From: Cryobacterium sp. PH31-AA6
GTDB taxonomy: Bacteria; Actinomycetota; Actinomycetes; Actinomycetales; Microbacteriaceae
Assembly: GCF_030063195.1 (NCBI RefSeq)
Contig: NZ_JASISS010000006.1
Coordinates: forward strand, 1 to 64,000
Length of the DNA: 64,000 nt
Direction of reading: 5' to 3'
This document shows, one piece after another, positions 47,974 to 58,666 of this stretch. Position 1 is the first letter of the stretch. Every line of letters starts with the position of its first letter. Below the pieces are notes generated by a model. That model made no database searches. It was not told where the DNA came from and saw only the letters and a program-made list of their open reading frames with translations. A program made the position numbers and the translations under genes.

Positions 47974-48750
47974 ATGAAGGCTCAGCTGCGACCCGGCGCC
48001 CGGGAAGCGATCTTCGCGCAGCTCATCGAGGCGGGCCGCGCCGAGCAGGTTGCACGTCGCTTGACCGACGCCATCATCCTCGGCGTCCTCACCCCGGGCG
48101 AGCGCCTCCCCAGCGAGCAGGAACTCGCCCGCCGCTTCGGCGTGGCCCTGATCACCGTTCGCGAAGGCCTGGTCATCCTGCGCGACGCCGGCCTGGTCGA
48201 GACCCGCCGCGGGCGAGGCGGCGGAAGTTTCGTGATCAAGGCGGATGCCCCGCACGGCACGCTGCTCGAGGCCCGGCTGCACGGCCTCGCCCAGGTCGAG
48301 CTCTCCGACCTCGGCGTCTACTTCTCCACGATCGCGGAAGGCTGTGCCGAACGCGCCGCCCTCCGCGCCTCGGCCGCCGACGCCGAGCGGCTGGGGGCCT
48401 GGCTCCTCCACGCCGATTTCACCAGCACCGCCGGCGCCCGCACCAACGCGGGCGGCTTCTATCTCGAGCTCGCCGTGCTCAGCCAGTCCGCCCGCCTCGT
48501 GCGGGAGCAGATCCGCCTCCAGGCCGAATTCGGGCCTCTCCTCCTTCTCGGCCTCGGCGACCCGGGCACCCGTGAGCAGGTAGTCCGGCTGAACGGCGAG
48601 GTTGCCGCGGCCATCACTCACGGCGACGGCACGGCCGCGCGCACCCTCGTCGCCGACCAGGTGCTCCTGCTCGGCGAGTGGCTGCTCATCATGAAAGCCC
48701 GGATCGAACGAGGAGGACACCTCGATGACGCCATCGTCGACGACGCCTGA
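47974..48750 (+). CDS. GntR-family transcriptional regulator (FadR-like)
   Basis: 258-residue regulator. The winged helix is QVARRLTDAIILGVLTPGERLPSEQELARRFGVALITVREGLVILRDAGLVETRRGRGGGSFV, seen in its parts LPSEQELARRFGV, TVREGL and RGRGGGSFV at residues 25-85. The helical C-terminal domain has the FCD-like order but weak metal-site residues. ATG at 47974 has TAGATT at exactly -12 to -7, so the mRNA is probably leaderless. It overlaps the downstream Cache protein gene by 26 nt and is divergent from the CoA-transferase/GcdH genes. It may control either side. Confidence 0.9.
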   Translation: MKAQLRPGAREAIFAQLIEAGRAEQVARRLTDAIILGVLTPGERLPSEQELARRFGVALITVREGLVILRDAGLVETRRGRGGGSFVIKADAPHGTLLEARLHGLAQVELSDLGVYFSTIAEGCAERAALRASAADAERLGAWLLHADFTSTAGARTNAGGFYLELAVLSQSARLVREQIRLQAEFGPLLLLGLGDPGTREQVVRLNGEVAAAITHGDGTAARTLVADQVLLLGEWLLIMKARIERGGHLDDAIVDDA

Positions 48751-49552
48751 GACGACCAGCCACCCTCTCCGCACGCCCGGCCCGACCGGCGAGGCCACGG
48801 CCGCGAGCTGCGCGGCGGAGGTCGGCGAGATCTTCGCCCGCGTATTCGGCATCCTGTCCGAGTGGCGCGAGGCGATCGCCGGCGCGAGTGCCGACCGGGC
48901 CGACCTCGACGAGCTCGTGGAGAGCCTCGTGGTGCCCGCCCTCCTCGCCTCCGCCGAATCGCCCACGGATCTGGCCTCCGCCACGACCGAGTCGATCCTG
49001 ATCGGCGCCGGGTTCATCGCTGCGCCGCAGTACGTGACCGGCCGCGACACGCACTTCGCTTGGTGGCTCGGCCCGCTCGCCTCGAACCCGCTGCTCGGCA
49101 ACACGAGCGGCGCGAGCCGGCTCGACCTGGCCACCCGGGTGCACACCGAATACCTGCGCGACTTCCGGGACCTCGAGTGGTACGCCGTGCCGGAGTCCAC
49201 GAATCAGACCCACGTGACCGGCCCTTACGTGGACCAGCTCTGCACCTGCGACTTCATCATCACGCTCACCATGCCCGTTCGACTGGACGAGCGGATGATC
49301 GGCGTCGTCGGCGCGGATGTCTACGTCAAGCGCCTCGAACAGGTGCTCCTGCCGCATTTCCTGGCCCTCTCCGGCCCGGTCGTCCTGATCAACCAGGTCG
49401 GCCGAGTCGTGATCTCGACCGAACCGACGCTCCCGGCCGGCGACATCCTGCCGAACCGGCGGCATCCGCTCAACAACTATGAGCTGCTGCCCTGCCCCGG
49501 CACCCCCTTCCTCGTCGCGACCCGGGCGGAGCACGATCCCGTCTCAAATTAA
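48725..49552 (+). CDS. soluble Cache-domain protein coupled to GntR regulator
   Basis: 275 residues without signal peptide or membrane segment. The centre (residues about 95-260) shows the PAS-like Cache sensor fold: FAWWLGPLASNPLLGNTSGASRLDL, DLEWYAVPESTNQTHVTGPYVDQL, CDFIITLTMPVRLDERMIGVVGADVYVKRLEQVL and GRVVISTEPTLP. Cache domains are usually outside the membrane in chemoreceptors and kinases; a cytoplasmic, free-standing one is unusual. ATG at 48725 follows GGAGG inside the GntR gene end, so the two proteins are coupled. A ligand-sensing partner for the regulator is a reasonable guess. Confidence 0.8.
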   Translation: MTPSSTTPETTSHPLRTPGPTGEATAASCAAEVGEIFARVFGILSEWREAIAGASADRADLDELVESLVVPALLASAESPTDLASATTESILIGAGFIAAPQYVTGRDTHFAWWLGPLASNPLLGNTSGASRLDLATRVHTEYLRDFRDLEWYAVPESTNQTHVTGPYVDQLCTCDFIITLTMPVRLDERMIGVVGADVYVKRLEQVLLPHFLALSGPVVLINQVGRVVISTEPTLPAGDILPNRRHPLNNYELLPCPGTPFLVATRAEHDPVSN

Positions 49553-49661
49553 AGATTGCATTCCGGATGTTTTAGGGTAACGTCGAGCCCGGCGGGTCTC
49601 CTCGACTCCCGGGCGATGCGGCTGTCACTGCCGGTGCTCACCACCTCCAGAAAGGCCGGCC

Positions 49662-51095
49662 ATGCCCATCCGCGAACTCCGCAACTTCGTCAACGGACAG
49701 TACGTCGAATCCGCGGCCACCGACCGGCTCGACATCATCGACCCGGCCACCGAAGAGGTCTACGCGCGCACCCCCATCTCGACCGAGGCTGATGTCGCGG
49801 CCGCGTATGGTGCCGCGGCCACCGCCTTCGAGACCTGGGGCGAGACAACCCCGGGCGAACGCCAGCTGGCCCTGCTGCGCTTCGCCGACGCCCTCGAGGC
49901 GCGCACGGAGGAGATCGCCGACGTTGAGAGCCAGAACACCGGAAAACCCCGGGCCGGGATCGTCGGCGACGAGATCGAGGTGATGATCGACCAGGTGCGC
50001 TTCTTCGCCGGGGCCGCCCGCGTGCTCGAGGGCAAGTCGGCCGGCGAGTACCTCAAGGACCACACCTCGATGGTGCGTCGCGAGCCGATCGGCGTGATCG
50101 GCCAGGTCACCCCGTGGAACTACCCGATGATGATGGCGATCTGGAAGATCGCGCCCGCCCTCGCGGCCGGCAACACGGTCGTGCTCAAACCCTCCGATTC
50201 GACCCCGGTGTCCACCCTGTTGCTGGCCGAGATCGCCTCCGAGTTCCTGCCCGCCGGTGCCCTCAACGTGGTCACCGGGAACCGCGACACCGGCCGCGCC
50301 CTGGTCACCGACCGCACCCCGCAGATGGTCTCGATCACCGGCTCGGTGCGCGCCGGAATGGAGGTCGCCGGCGCGGCGGCCCTCGACCTGAAACGCGTGC
50401 ACCTCGAGCTGGGCGGCAAGGCCCCGGTGATCGTTTTCAACGACGCCGACATCGCCGCCGCCGTCGAGGGCATCACCGCGGCCGCGTTCTACAACGGCGG
50501 CCAGGACTGCACCGCGGCCACCCGCCTGCTCGTCCAGGAGGGCATCCACGACGAGTTCGTCGCCGCCCTGGCCGCACACGCGAAGACCAACGCCCGTACC
50601 GGCGGGCCGCGCGAGGAGGGCATCCTCTTCGGCGCGCTCTCCAGCGCCGACCATCTCGCCCGGATCGAAGGCGTGATCGACCGACTGCCCGACCACGCCG
50701 AGATCGTCCTCGGCGGCCACCGTCAGGGCAGCGTCGGCTACTTCCACGAGGCGACCATCGTCGCCAACCTGCGCCAGACCGACGAGGCCGTGCAGGAGGA
50801 GTTCTTCGGCCCCGTGATCACCGCCCAGAAGTTCACCGACGAGGCGGAGGCACTCGCCTGGGCGAACGACGTGCAGTACGGCCTGGCCTCCTCGGTCTGG
50901 ACGAAGGACCACTCGACCGCCATGCGGATGGCTAAACGACTCTCCTTCGGCTGTGTCTGGATCAACACGCACATTCCGCTCGTCGCCGAGATGCCACACG
51001 GCGGGTTCAAGCACTCCGGCTACGGCAAGGATCTCTCGATGTACGGGCTCGAGGACTACACCCGGGTCAAGCACGTGATGAGCTACATCGGCTGA
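49662..51095 (+). CDS. aldehyde dehydrogenase (gamma-aminobutyraldehyde dehydrogenase-like)
   Basis: 477-residue NAD(P)-dependent aldehyde dehydrogenase. Visible are PWNYPMMMAIWKIAPALAAGNTVVLKPSDSTP for cofactor binding, SITGSVRAGMEV, the general base Glu in HLELGGKAPVIVF, the catalytic Cys in NGGQDCTAATR and EEFFGPVITAQKF. The sequence resembles enzymes that oxidise 4-aminobutanal in putrescine breakdown. ATG at 49662 follows GAAAGG. Next to an amino-acid-type permease and a GntR/Cache pair, it fits an amine catabolic operon. The exact substrate is inferred. Confidence 0.9.
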   Translation: MPIRELRNFVNGQYVESAATDRLDIIDPATEEVYARTPISTEADVAAAYGAAATAFETWGETTPGERQLALLRFADALEARTEEIADVESQNTGKPRAGIVGDEIEVMIDQVRFFAGAARVLEGKSAGEYLKDHTSMVRREPIGVIGQVTPWNYPMMMAIWKIAPALAAGNTVVLKPSDSTPVSTLLLAEIASEFLPAGALNVVTGNRDTGRALVTDRTPQMVSITGSVRAGMEVAGAAALDLKRVHLELGGKAPVIVFNDADIAAAVEGITAAAFYNGGQDCTAATRLLVQEGIHDEFVAALAAHAKTNARTGGPREEGILFGALSSADHLARIEGVIDRLPDHAEIVLGGHRQGSVGYFHEATIVANLRQTDEAVQEEFFGPVITAQKFTDEAEALAWANDVQYGLASSVWTKDHSTAMRMAKRLSFGCVWINTHIPLVAEMPHGGFKHSGYGKDLSMYGLEDYTRVKHVMSYIG

Positions 51096-51156
51096 TCCGA
51101 GTGGATGGGGGTGGACAGGATTGCCCGGTCAACGGATGATCGTGGTGGAGGACACG

Positions 51157-51534
51157 ATGGAGATCCTGCAGGTTGCCCAGCACGCCGACGACCTCGACCG
51201 GGCATGCGCCTTCTACGAGCTCCTGCTTGGGGGCCCACCGGCGGCCCGGTTCGATCCCCCCGGCCTGCTCTTCTTCAACGTGGGCCGGTCCCGCCTGCTG
51301 CTCGAGAGGGCCGCGGCCTCCGCCCTCGTCTACCTGCAGGTAGACGACGTGCCGGCGACCGTCGAGCGACTCCGCGGGCTGAAGGTGGAGATCGTCGACC
51401 CGCCGCACATCATTTTCAGCCACACCGATGACTCGCTCGGCCCGGCCGGCACCGACGAGTGGATGGCCTTCATCCGCGACAGCGAGGGCAACACGGTCGG
51501 GCTGGTCAGCCACGAGCCACGCCACGACCCGTAG
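51157..51534 (+). CDS. VOC-family (glyoxalase/bleomycin resistance-like) protein
   Basis: 125-residue vicinal-oxygen-chelate protein with two babbab repeats: MEILQVAQHADDLDRACAFYELLLGGPP, then VYLQVDDVPATVERLRGL and FIRDSEGNTVGLVSHEP, where the final Glu/Gly region is typical. ATG at 51157 follows GGAGG with 5 nt spacing; a TTG at 51121 is possible. It lies 61 nt after the aldehyde dehydrogenase and before a tandem repeat. Function within the amine cluster is unclear; it could be an epimerase, isomerase or dioxygenase-like enzyme. Confidence 0.85.
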   Translation: MEILQVAQHADDLDRACAFYELLLGGPPAARFDPPGLLFFNVGRSRLLLERAAASALVYLQVDDVPATVERLRGLKVEIVDPPHIIFSHTDDSLGPAGTDEWMAFIRDSEGNTVGLVSHEPRHDP

Positions 51535-51548
51535 CCTGCGGTCGCTCC

Positions 51549-51650
51549 GGGTCTCGACAGGCTCGACCACCGCGGCGAGGCTCGACCACCGCGGCGAGGC
51601 TCGACCACCGCGGCGAAGCTCGACCACCGCGGCGAAGCTCGACCACCGCG
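51549..51650. repeat. 19-bp tandem repeat, 4.7 copies
   Basis: GCTCGACCACCGCGGCGA(G/A) starts at 51561, 51580, 51599 and 51618, with a partial copy at 51637. The first copy is preceded by GGTCTCGACAG (from 51550), which makes it part of the 22-bp sequence also present in aceB. It lies between the VOC and permease genes. Confidence 0.9.
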
Positions 51651-51796
51651 CACGGGCGCAACACGCCGAAGAAATGAATCATTCGGTTCTATACCTTTTG
51701 ACGTTCCCGGTCCAGTATGTTGATCACACACAATGAGGTGTCCGCGGTCGGGTGGGTGACCGTCAGTTCCTCCGGCTCGATCGGAAAGGTCAACAC

Positions 51797-53323
51797 ATGA
51801 ACGACAACCCGTCCCCGCGCACGGGGCTCGGCGACAGCGAGCACCTCAAGGCCCTCGGCTATGAGGACTCCTTCCATCGCTCCATGGGCCTCTGGGCCAA
51901 CTTCGCCCTCGGCTTCACCTACCTCTCCCCGCTGGTGGGCGTGTACTCGCTCTTCGCGCTCGCGCTCAGCACGGGCGGTCCCCCCTCGATCTTCTGGCTG
52001 GTCATCGTCGGCAGCGGACAGTTGCTGGTCGCCCTCGTCTTCGGCGAGGTCGTCTCGCAGTACCCGATCGCCGGCGGAATCTACCCCTGGACCCGCAGGC
52101 TCTGGGGCAAGCGCTACGCGTGGATGGCGGCCTGGGTCTATATCTGGGCGATGATCGTCACCATCACCGCCGTCGCCGAATTCGGCACCGGATTCCTCGC
52201 CAGCCTGATCAACGCGCCGGTCACCAACGAGGTCACCCTCGGCCTGTCCGTGCTCTTCCTCGTGGTCGCGTTCGGGTTGAACTTCTCCGGAACGAAGACG
52301 CTCGGGCGGGTCGCCAGGATCGGCCTCGCCGCCGAACTCGTCGGCGTCGTCGGCCTCGGCCTCTACCTGCTGATCTTCCAGCGCAAGCAGGAGTTCAGCG
52401 TCTTCTTCGACACCATGGGCGTGCAGGGCAACGACAGCTACGCCGCCGCGTTCCTCGGCGCGGCCCTGGCCGGACTGTTCCTGTTCTACGGGTTCGAGGC
52501 CTGCGGAGACGTGGCGGAGGAGGTGACGAACCCGGCCAGGGGCATCCCGCGCGCGATGATCATGACCATCCTCGTCGGCGGGGTCTCCGCCCTGTTCTCC
52601 TTCGGCGGCTACGTCCTGGCCGCGCCAGACCTGCAGGCCATCGTCACCGGCACGGACATCGACCCGATTCCCGCGATCCTCGACGCCTCGCTCGGCACGG
52701 TCGGCGCGAAGATCTTCCTCGTGGTCGCGCTCACGGCGTTCCTCTCCTGCGTGCTCAGCCTGCAGGCGGCCGCCAGCCGGTTGCTGTTCTCGTTCGCACG
52801 GGACGGGATGATCCCCGGCCACGCCTGGCTCTCCCGGGTGTCCCACCGCACCGCGGTGCCCGTCAACGCCCTGATCGTGGCCTGCACGATTCCCCTGCTG
52901 CTGTGCCTGCTGATCTACGTGGGCGGCAACACCCTGCTGGCCAGGATCACGGCCTTCGCGGTGATCGGGATCTATCTGGCGTTCCAGGCCGTGGTTCTCG
53001 CCGCACTGCGGCAGCGAATCAAGGGCTGGCGTCCCGCCGGACCGTTCAACCTGGGCCGTTTCGGCTTCGCGGTCAACGCGGTCGCCCTCGCCTACGGGAT
53101 CTTCGCGATGGTACTGCTGGCCAGGCCGGGCACGACCGGCGTGTTCCTCGACGACTGGATCGTGCTGATCGGGCTCTTCATCGTGCTGGGCAGCGGGCTG
53201 CTCTACCTGTTCATCGCCAAGCCGCACAGCGCGTCGCACCAGCCTGAGGGTGACGCGATCGCCGTGGCCGCGATGCTGCGGGCGCACCCGGACAACGCGT
53301 CGGCGGCATCCGCCAACCGATGA
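51797..53323 (+). CDS. APC-family amino acid/amine permease
   Basis: 508-residue transporter with about 12 membrane segments. The family signature is near the N-terminus (GYEDSFHRSMGLWANFALGFTYLSPLVGVYSLFALAL), and VVSQYPIAGGIYPWTRRLWG, FYGFEACGDVAEEVTNPARGIPRAM and LQAAASRLLFSFARDGMIPGH follow. ATG at 51797 has GGAAAGG 7 nt upstream; the frame to 51752 is weaker. With the aldehyde dehydrogenase it suggests uptake of putrescine, GABA or a related amine. It ends before a strong bidirectional terminator. Confidence 0.9.
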   Translation: MNDNPSPRTGLGDSEHLKALGYEDSFHRSMGLWANFALGFTYLSPLVGVYSLFALALSTGGPPSIFWLVIVGSGQLLVALVFGEVVSQYPIAGGIYPWTRRLWGKRYAWMAAWVYIWAMIVTITAVAEFGTGFLASLINAPVTNEVTLGLSVLFLVVAFGLNFSGTKTLGRVARIGLAAELVGVVGLGLYLLIFQRKQEFSVFFDTMGVQGNDSYAAAFLGAALAGLFLFYGFEACGDVAEEVTNPARGIPRAMIMTILVGGVSALFSFGGYVLAAPDLQAIVTGTDIDPIPAILDASLGTVGAKIFLVVALTAFLSCVLSLQAAASRLLFSFARDGMIPGHAWLSRVSHRTAVPVNALIVACTIPLLLCLLIYVGGNTLLARITAFAVIGIYLAFQAVVLAALRQRIKGWRPAGPFNLGRFGFAVNAVALAYGIFAMVLLARPGTTGVFLDDWIVLIGLFIVLGSGLLYLFIAKPHSASHQPEGDAIAVAAMLRAHPDNASAASANR

Positions 53324-53343
53324 GCTGAGCGTTCGTCAACGAA

Positions 53344-53373
53344 CGAAGGGCCCGTCTCGCGACGGGCCCTTCG
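53344..53373. terminator. bidirectional terminator between permease and rplA
   Basis: CGAAGGGCCCGTC and GACGGGCCCTTCG form a perfect 13-bp stem with a TCGC loop, between the convergent permease and rplKA genes. Confidence 0.88.
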
Positions 53374-53388
53374 TGTTGGTGCGTGTGC

Positions 53389-54078
53389 TTAGATGCTGTT
53401 CACATCGAGCGGGATGCCGGGGCCGAACGTGGTCGACACGGCGCCCTTCATGATGTACCGGCCCTTGGAGGAGCTCGGCTTGAGGCGCACGATCTCCTCG
53501 AGCGCTGCGGCGATGTTCTCGTTCAGCTGCTCGGCGGAGAAGGAAGCCTTGCCAACGACGAACTGCACGTTTGCGTGCTTGTCGACGCGGAATTCGATCT
53601 TTCCGCCCTTGATGTCGGACACGGCCTTGGCGACGTCGGGCGTCACCGTTCCGGTCTTCGGGTTCGGCATGAGGCCACGCGGGCCCAGCACCTTTCCGAG
53701 ACGGCCGACCTTGCCCATGAGCTCCGGGGTCGAGACGGCGGAGTCGAACGAGGTGTAGCCGGCGGCCACCTTCTCGATGAGCTCGTCGCCACCAACCTCG
53801 TCGGCGCCTGCTGCGATGGCAGCGTCAGCGGCCGGGCCGGTTGCGAAAACGATGACGCGGGCGGTGCGACCGGTACCGTGAGGAAGAATAACGGTTCCAC
53901 GCACCATCTGGTCCGCCTTGCGCGGGTCGACGCCGAGCTTGAGGGCAACCTCAACGGTCGAGTTGAAGTTCGCCGAACCGGTCTCGCGGGCCAGCGTGAC
54001 GGCCTCGACGGGGGTGTAAAGCTTGTCGGCTTCGATCTTCTCGGCCGCGGCCCGGTAGGCCTTTGACTTCTGTGCCAT
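53389..54078 (-). CDS. rplA: 50S ribosomal protein L1
   Basis: 229-residue L1 stalk protein, which in many bacteria also represses its own mRNA. The start [33 protein letters not shown], the core [24 protein letters not shown] and [22 protein letters not shown] are typical. It follows rplK by about 92 nt. The stop is 16 nt from the shared terminator. The normal rplJL neighbours are absent; a permease gene is next instead. Confidence 0.97.
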   Translation of the reverse strand: MAQKSKAYRAAAEKIEADKLYTPVEAVTLARETGSANFNSTVEVALKLGVDPRKADQMVRGTVILPHGTGRTARVIVFATGPAADAAIAAGADEVGGDELIEKVAAGYTSFDSAVSTPELMGKVGRLGKVLGPRGLMPNPKTGTVTPDVAKAVSDIKGGKIEFRVDKHANVQFVVGKASFSAEQLNENIAAALEEIVRLKPSSSKGRYIMKGAVSTTFGPGIPLDVNSI

Positions 54079-54170
54079 TTGAATCTCCTGTACAAAAAAT
54101 TTGAGAGTGTGGTGCGAGCCTGGCTGGCTCTTCCACGTACTGCTGGGTGGCGGGATGCCGGGGTTTAGGC

Positions 54171-54602
54171 TCAGGCCTCGACCGTGATGCCCATGGAACG
54201 GGCGGTGCCGGCGATGATCTTCGACGCTGCGTCGAGGTCGTTGGCGTTGAGGTCAACCATCTTCGCTTCGGCGATCTCGCGAACCTGTGCCTTGGTGAGC
54301 TTCGCAACCTTGACGGTGTGCGGGGTGCCACTGCCCTTGGCGACGCCGGCAGCCTTCTTGATGAGCTCCGCGGCGGGCGGGGTCTTCAGGATGAAAGTGA
54401 ATGAACGGTCGTCGTAGACGGTGATTTCCACCGGGATGACGTTGCCGCGCTGGGATTCCGTCTGGGCGTTGTATGCCTTGCAGAATTCCATGATGTTGAC
54501 GCCGTGCTGACCAAGCGCCGGCCCGATGGGCGGTGCGGGGTTGGCGGCGCCGGCCTTGATCTGAAGCTTGATCAGACCAGTTACCTTCTTCTTCGGTGCC
54601 AT
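54171..54602 (-). CDS. rplK: 50S ribosomal protein L11
   Basis: 143-residue protein of the ribosomal GTPase-associated centre. [42 protein letters not shown] is diagnostic (visible as [20 protein letters not shown]). ATG at 54602 is used rather than the in-frame codon at 54635, which would add a short non-conserved tail. It lies between nusG and rplA in the usual order. Confidence 0.97.
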   Translation of the reverse strand: MAPKKKVTGLIKLQIKAGAANPAPPIGPALGQHGVNIMEFCKAYNAQTESQRGNVIPVEITVYDDRSFTFILKTPPAAELIKKAAGVAKGSGTPHTVKVAKLTKAQVREIAEAKMVDLNANDLDAASKIIAGTARSMGITVEA

Positions 54603-54686
54603 TGTTCTTCCTTCTTTGTGATGACGAGCAGCCACGAGGGCCGCTCTCCCGGTGGCCCGGACGGGCCCCGGTGAACTGGAAACTTT

Positions 54687-55634
54687 TTAGAGCTTGGTGA
54701 CCTGGTCGAAGCTGAGCTCGACCGGGGTCTCGCGCTCGAACAGCGACACCAGCACGATGAGCTTGCCGCTCTCCGCCTTGATCTCGCTGATCGATCCGGG
54801 CAGGCCCGCGAACGAGCCCTCCTTGATCGTGATGGTCTCGCCGATTTCGTAGTCGATCTCGGCCGGGAGGGCGCGGGTGGGAACCTTGCCGCCGCGTCCT
54901 GAGCCGGACTTCGCGGTGGGGACTTCCTGAATCTCGACGAGGCTCTTCAGCATGCCGAAGGCCTCTTCGAAACGGAGCGGGGTCGGGTTGTGGGCGTTGC
55001 CGACGAACCCGGTCACACCGGGGGTGTGGCGAACCACGGACCAGCTGTCCTCGTTGAGGTCCATCCGCACCAGCACGTAGCCGGGGATTCGCACTCGGGT
55101 GACCATCTTGCGCTGGCCGTTCTTGATCTCGACGACGTCTTCCATCGGAACCTCGACCTGGTAGATGAAATCTTCCATGGCCATCGACTGCTTGCGGTTC
55201 TCGATGTTCGACTTCACGCGGCGTTCGAAGCCGGCGTAGGAGTGGATGACGAACCACTTGCCCGGCTGGAAGCGCAGCTCCTTGCGGAACTCCGCGTACG
55301 GGTCCTCATCGACGGCCTCTTCGGCCTCGGTGGCTTCTTCGTCCTGCACGGCCTCGACGGACGCATCCGCTTCGTCGACGGAGTCGATGTCGAGGGCGTC
55401 GTCGACAATCGCGTCGGCCTCGGGATCAACCGATCCGGCCAGCGCGTCCAGCGCGGCGTCGAGGTTGTCTTCGACTCCGACGCTCGGGTCGAACACGTGG
55501 ACGGCTGCCTGCTCGGCGGCCTCTACGGAGCCTTCTTCGGCGGCGAGGGTGTTGCCCTCCTGCGCCTCGTCGTCGTCTGAGGACTGCTCGGCGGCGGTGG
55601 CCCAGTCGACATCGTCGTGATTCGTCTCAGTCAC
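54687..55634 (-). CDS. nusG: transcription termination/antitermination protein NusG
   Basis: 315 residues, much longer than the 180 of Escherichia coli because of an acidic N-terminal extension (about 1-115, rich in Asp, Glu, Ala). Such extensions are normal in Actinobacteria. The NGN domain begins [24 protein letters not shown] and the KOW domain is [44 protein letters not shown] at 55634 has AAAGGA upstream with wide spacing. It follows secE by 94 nt. Confidence 0.96.
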   Translation of the reverse strand: MTETNHDDVDWATAAEQSSDDDEAQEGNTLAAEEGSVEAAEQAAVHVFDPSVGVEDNLDAALDALAGSVDPEADAIVDDALDIDSVDEADASVEAVQDEEATEAEEAVDEDPYAEFRKELRFQPGKWFVIHSYAGFERRVKSNIENRKQSMAMEDFIYQVEVPMEDVVEIKNGQRKMVTRVRIPGYVLVRMDLNEDSWSVVRHTPGVTGFVGNAHNPTPLRFEEAFGMLKSLVEIQEVPTAKSGSGRGGKVPTRALPAEIDYEIGETITIKEGSFAGLPGSISEIKAESGKLIVLVSLFERETPVELSFDQVTKL

Positions 55635-55727
55635 TAAATCTCAATCCTTTTCTATTGCCTGGGCACGAAAGCGTGACCCGTTCAGCGTTGCCATGAATCC
55701 TTGCGGGAGCCGCCCGGCGGCATCCGT

Positions 55728-56003
55728 TCAGCCGCCTGGCGTTCCGAAAACGTATGTCACGACGAGTGCGAACACCCAGTCGAAAGCGGAAACGATTGCC
55801 ATCATGATGACCACGAAGACCAGCACAACTCCCGTGTAGCTCAGGAGCTCCTTGCGGGTGGGGGTGACGACCTTGCGCAGCTCCGCCATGACCTGCTTGA
55901 TGAACAGGGACATCCGAGCGAAGGGACTGCGCTTCGAATCACGCGCAATTTTCGCGTTCGCGACGATTTCCTCACTGGGTTCGTCGACAACTTTTCGGGC
56001 CAC
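55728..56003 (-). CDS. secE: protein translocase subunit SecE
   Basis: 91-residue single-span subunit of the SecYEG translocon. An N-terminal hydrophilic part, then FIKQVMAELRKVVTPTRKELLSYTGVVLVFVVIMMAIVSAFDWVFALVV with the conserved amphipathic helix and membrane segment. GTG at 56003 follows AAAGG at 9 nt; the frame to 56072 would run into the tRNA gene and is not used. It sits between tRNA-Trp and nusG, a conserved bacterial order. Confidence 0.94.
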   Translation of the reverse strand: MARKVVDEPSEEIVANAKIARDSKRSPFARMSLFIKQVMAELRKVVTPTRKELLSYTGVVLVFVVIMMAIVSAFDWVFALVVTYVFGTPGG

Positions 56004-56045
56004 CTGATTACACCTTTCATGGGCCGACGGAATGCCACCGACTTG

Positions 56046-56118
56046 CAGGGCGGACAGGACTCGAACCTGCAACCTGCGGTTTTGGAGACCGCTGCTCTAC
56101 CAATTGAGCCACCACCCT
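56046..56118 (-). tRNA. tRNA-Trp (CCA anticodon)
   Basis: 73 nt folding into a full cloverleaf on the minus strand. The acceptor stem pairs AGGGTGG with CCGCCCT (one G-T pair), the anticodon stem GCGGT/ACCGC closes the loop CTCCAAA with anticodon CCA, and TTCGAGT is the T loop. The discriminator is G and the CCA tail is not encoded. It precedes secE-nusG, as in many bacteria. Confidence 0.95.
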
Positions 56119-56338
56119 ATGGAGAGAATCCTGAGCGCCACTCTCCTCCGCGGCTTTCCGGCGAGTCCACGGGACACACCAAAAAGGGCGCAAAAAAGCA
56201 TGGCAGAATTCAACTACCTCGGTCAAGTCTAGGTCACTCCGGGACGAGAGTAAAGCTGGGGTCACTCTGGGGCGGCGGAATGCGAGATTCACGGCTCCGG
56301 ACCTTCGCGGGGGCGGTACGCCGCCCTATGCTCGAAAC

Positions 56339-57541
<1,203 letters not shown>

Positions 57542-57580
57542 CCCTCCCCGCCCCACCCCGCCCAACCTCGTCCGCGGGCC

Positions 57581-57641
57581 CGCGAGAGTGCACTTTTCGC
57601 CCCTTCGACTCCGCTGAGGGGGCCAAAAGTGCACTTTCGCG
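57581..57641. terminator. long inverted repeat with GTGCACTTTT core, copy 2
   Basis: CGCGAGAGTGCACTTTTCGC... pairs with the ...AAAAGTGCACTTTCGCG arm at 57617-57641. The left arm is identical to that of 37277. It follows aspC and precedes the ABC-2 ATPase gene. Confidence 0.8.
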
Positions 57642-57727
57642 GTGGGGACGGCATCCGTCGATCGGTGGATGGGCGGGTCGACCGGGCGAGGCTTTCGCCC
57701 AGCGCGGCGGGGTGGGAACCTACTGGT

Positions 57728-58666
57728 ATGGAAACCTCATCCCCGGTCGTGCGCGTGCGCGACCTGCACAAGTCCTATGGCGGGCTCGAGGCCCTCCGCG
57801 GCATCAGCTTCGACATCCGGGCCGGCGAGACCTTCGCGCTGCTCGGCCCGAACGGGGCAGGCAAGAGCACCGCGATCGAGATCCTCGAGGGCTACCGCGA
57901 CCGCACTTCCGGCGACGTGAGCGTGCTCGGCGCCGACCCGCAACGCGCGGGCCGGGCCTGGAAGGCCCGCCTCGGAATCGTGCTCCAGTCCACCGGCGAG
58001 AGCGGCAACGTCACCGTCGCCGAACAGCTCAGTCACTTCGCCGGGCTCTACCCGAACCCGCGCCGGGTGTCCGAGGTGATCGACGCCGTCGGCCTTGCCT
58101 CGAAGGCGAAGACCCGCATCAGCAAGCTGTCCGGCGGACAACGCCGGCGGGTGGATGTCGCGCTCGGCATCATCGGCCGGCCGGAGCTCCTGTTCCTGGA
58201 CGAACCGACCACGGGCTTCGACCCCGAGGCACGGCACCAGTTCTGGGACCTGGTGCGGCGGCTCAAGGCGGAGGGCACCACCATCCTGCTCACCACCCAC
58301 TACCTCGACGAGGCCGCCCAGCTCGGCGACCGGGCCGGGGTGATCAACGACGGGCGGCTCATCGACATCGGCACCATCGACGAGATCGGCGGGTCGCAGG
58401 CGCGGGTTCCCCTGGTGCGCTGGCGGGATGCCGACGGGGCCCCGCGCGAGGTGCGCACGCAGGAGCCTGGCCGAGTGGTGGCCGGCCTCATCGCCGCGGG
58501 CGGGGAACCGGCCGGCCTCGAGGTGATCCGGCCCAGCCTGGAGGATGTCTACCTCGGCCTCGTCCGCGGCGAGCGCCGGGGCCATAACAACGAAACCGGC
58601 GCCGACAATGGCGACGAGACCACCGGCACAGCCGGTGGCGACAGCGAAGAGGAGGTGCTCGCATGA
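57728..58666 (+). CDS. ABC-2 exporter ATPase
   Basis: 312-residue ATPase of the drug-resistance (DrrA/NodI) type. Walker A is GPNGAGKSTAIEIL, the Q-loop IVLQSTGESGNVTV, signature LSGGQRRRVDVALGI, Walker B LFLDEPTTGFDPEARHQ and switch His LTTHYLDEAAQLGDR. A C-terminal regulatory part of about 90 residues follows and ends in an Asp/Glu/Gly-rich tail. ATG at 57728 gives a normal start METSSPVVRVRDLHKSYGGL. The stop overlaps the permease start by 4 nt. Confidence 0.94.
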   Translation: METSSPVVRVRDLHKSYGGLEALRGISFDIRAGETFALLGPNGAGKSTAIEILEGYRDRTSGDVSVLGADPQRAGRAWKARLGIVLQSTGESGNVTVAEQLSHFAGLYPNPRRVSEVIDAVGLASKAKTRISKLSGGQRRRVDVALGIIGRPELLFLDEPTTGFDPEARHQFWDLVRRLKAEGTTILLTTHYLDEAAQLGDRAGVINDGRLIDIGTIDEIGGSQARVPLVRWRDADGAPREVRTQEPGRVVAGLIAAGGEPAGLEVIRPSLEDVYLGLVRGERRGHNNETGADNGDETTGTAGGDSEEEVLA

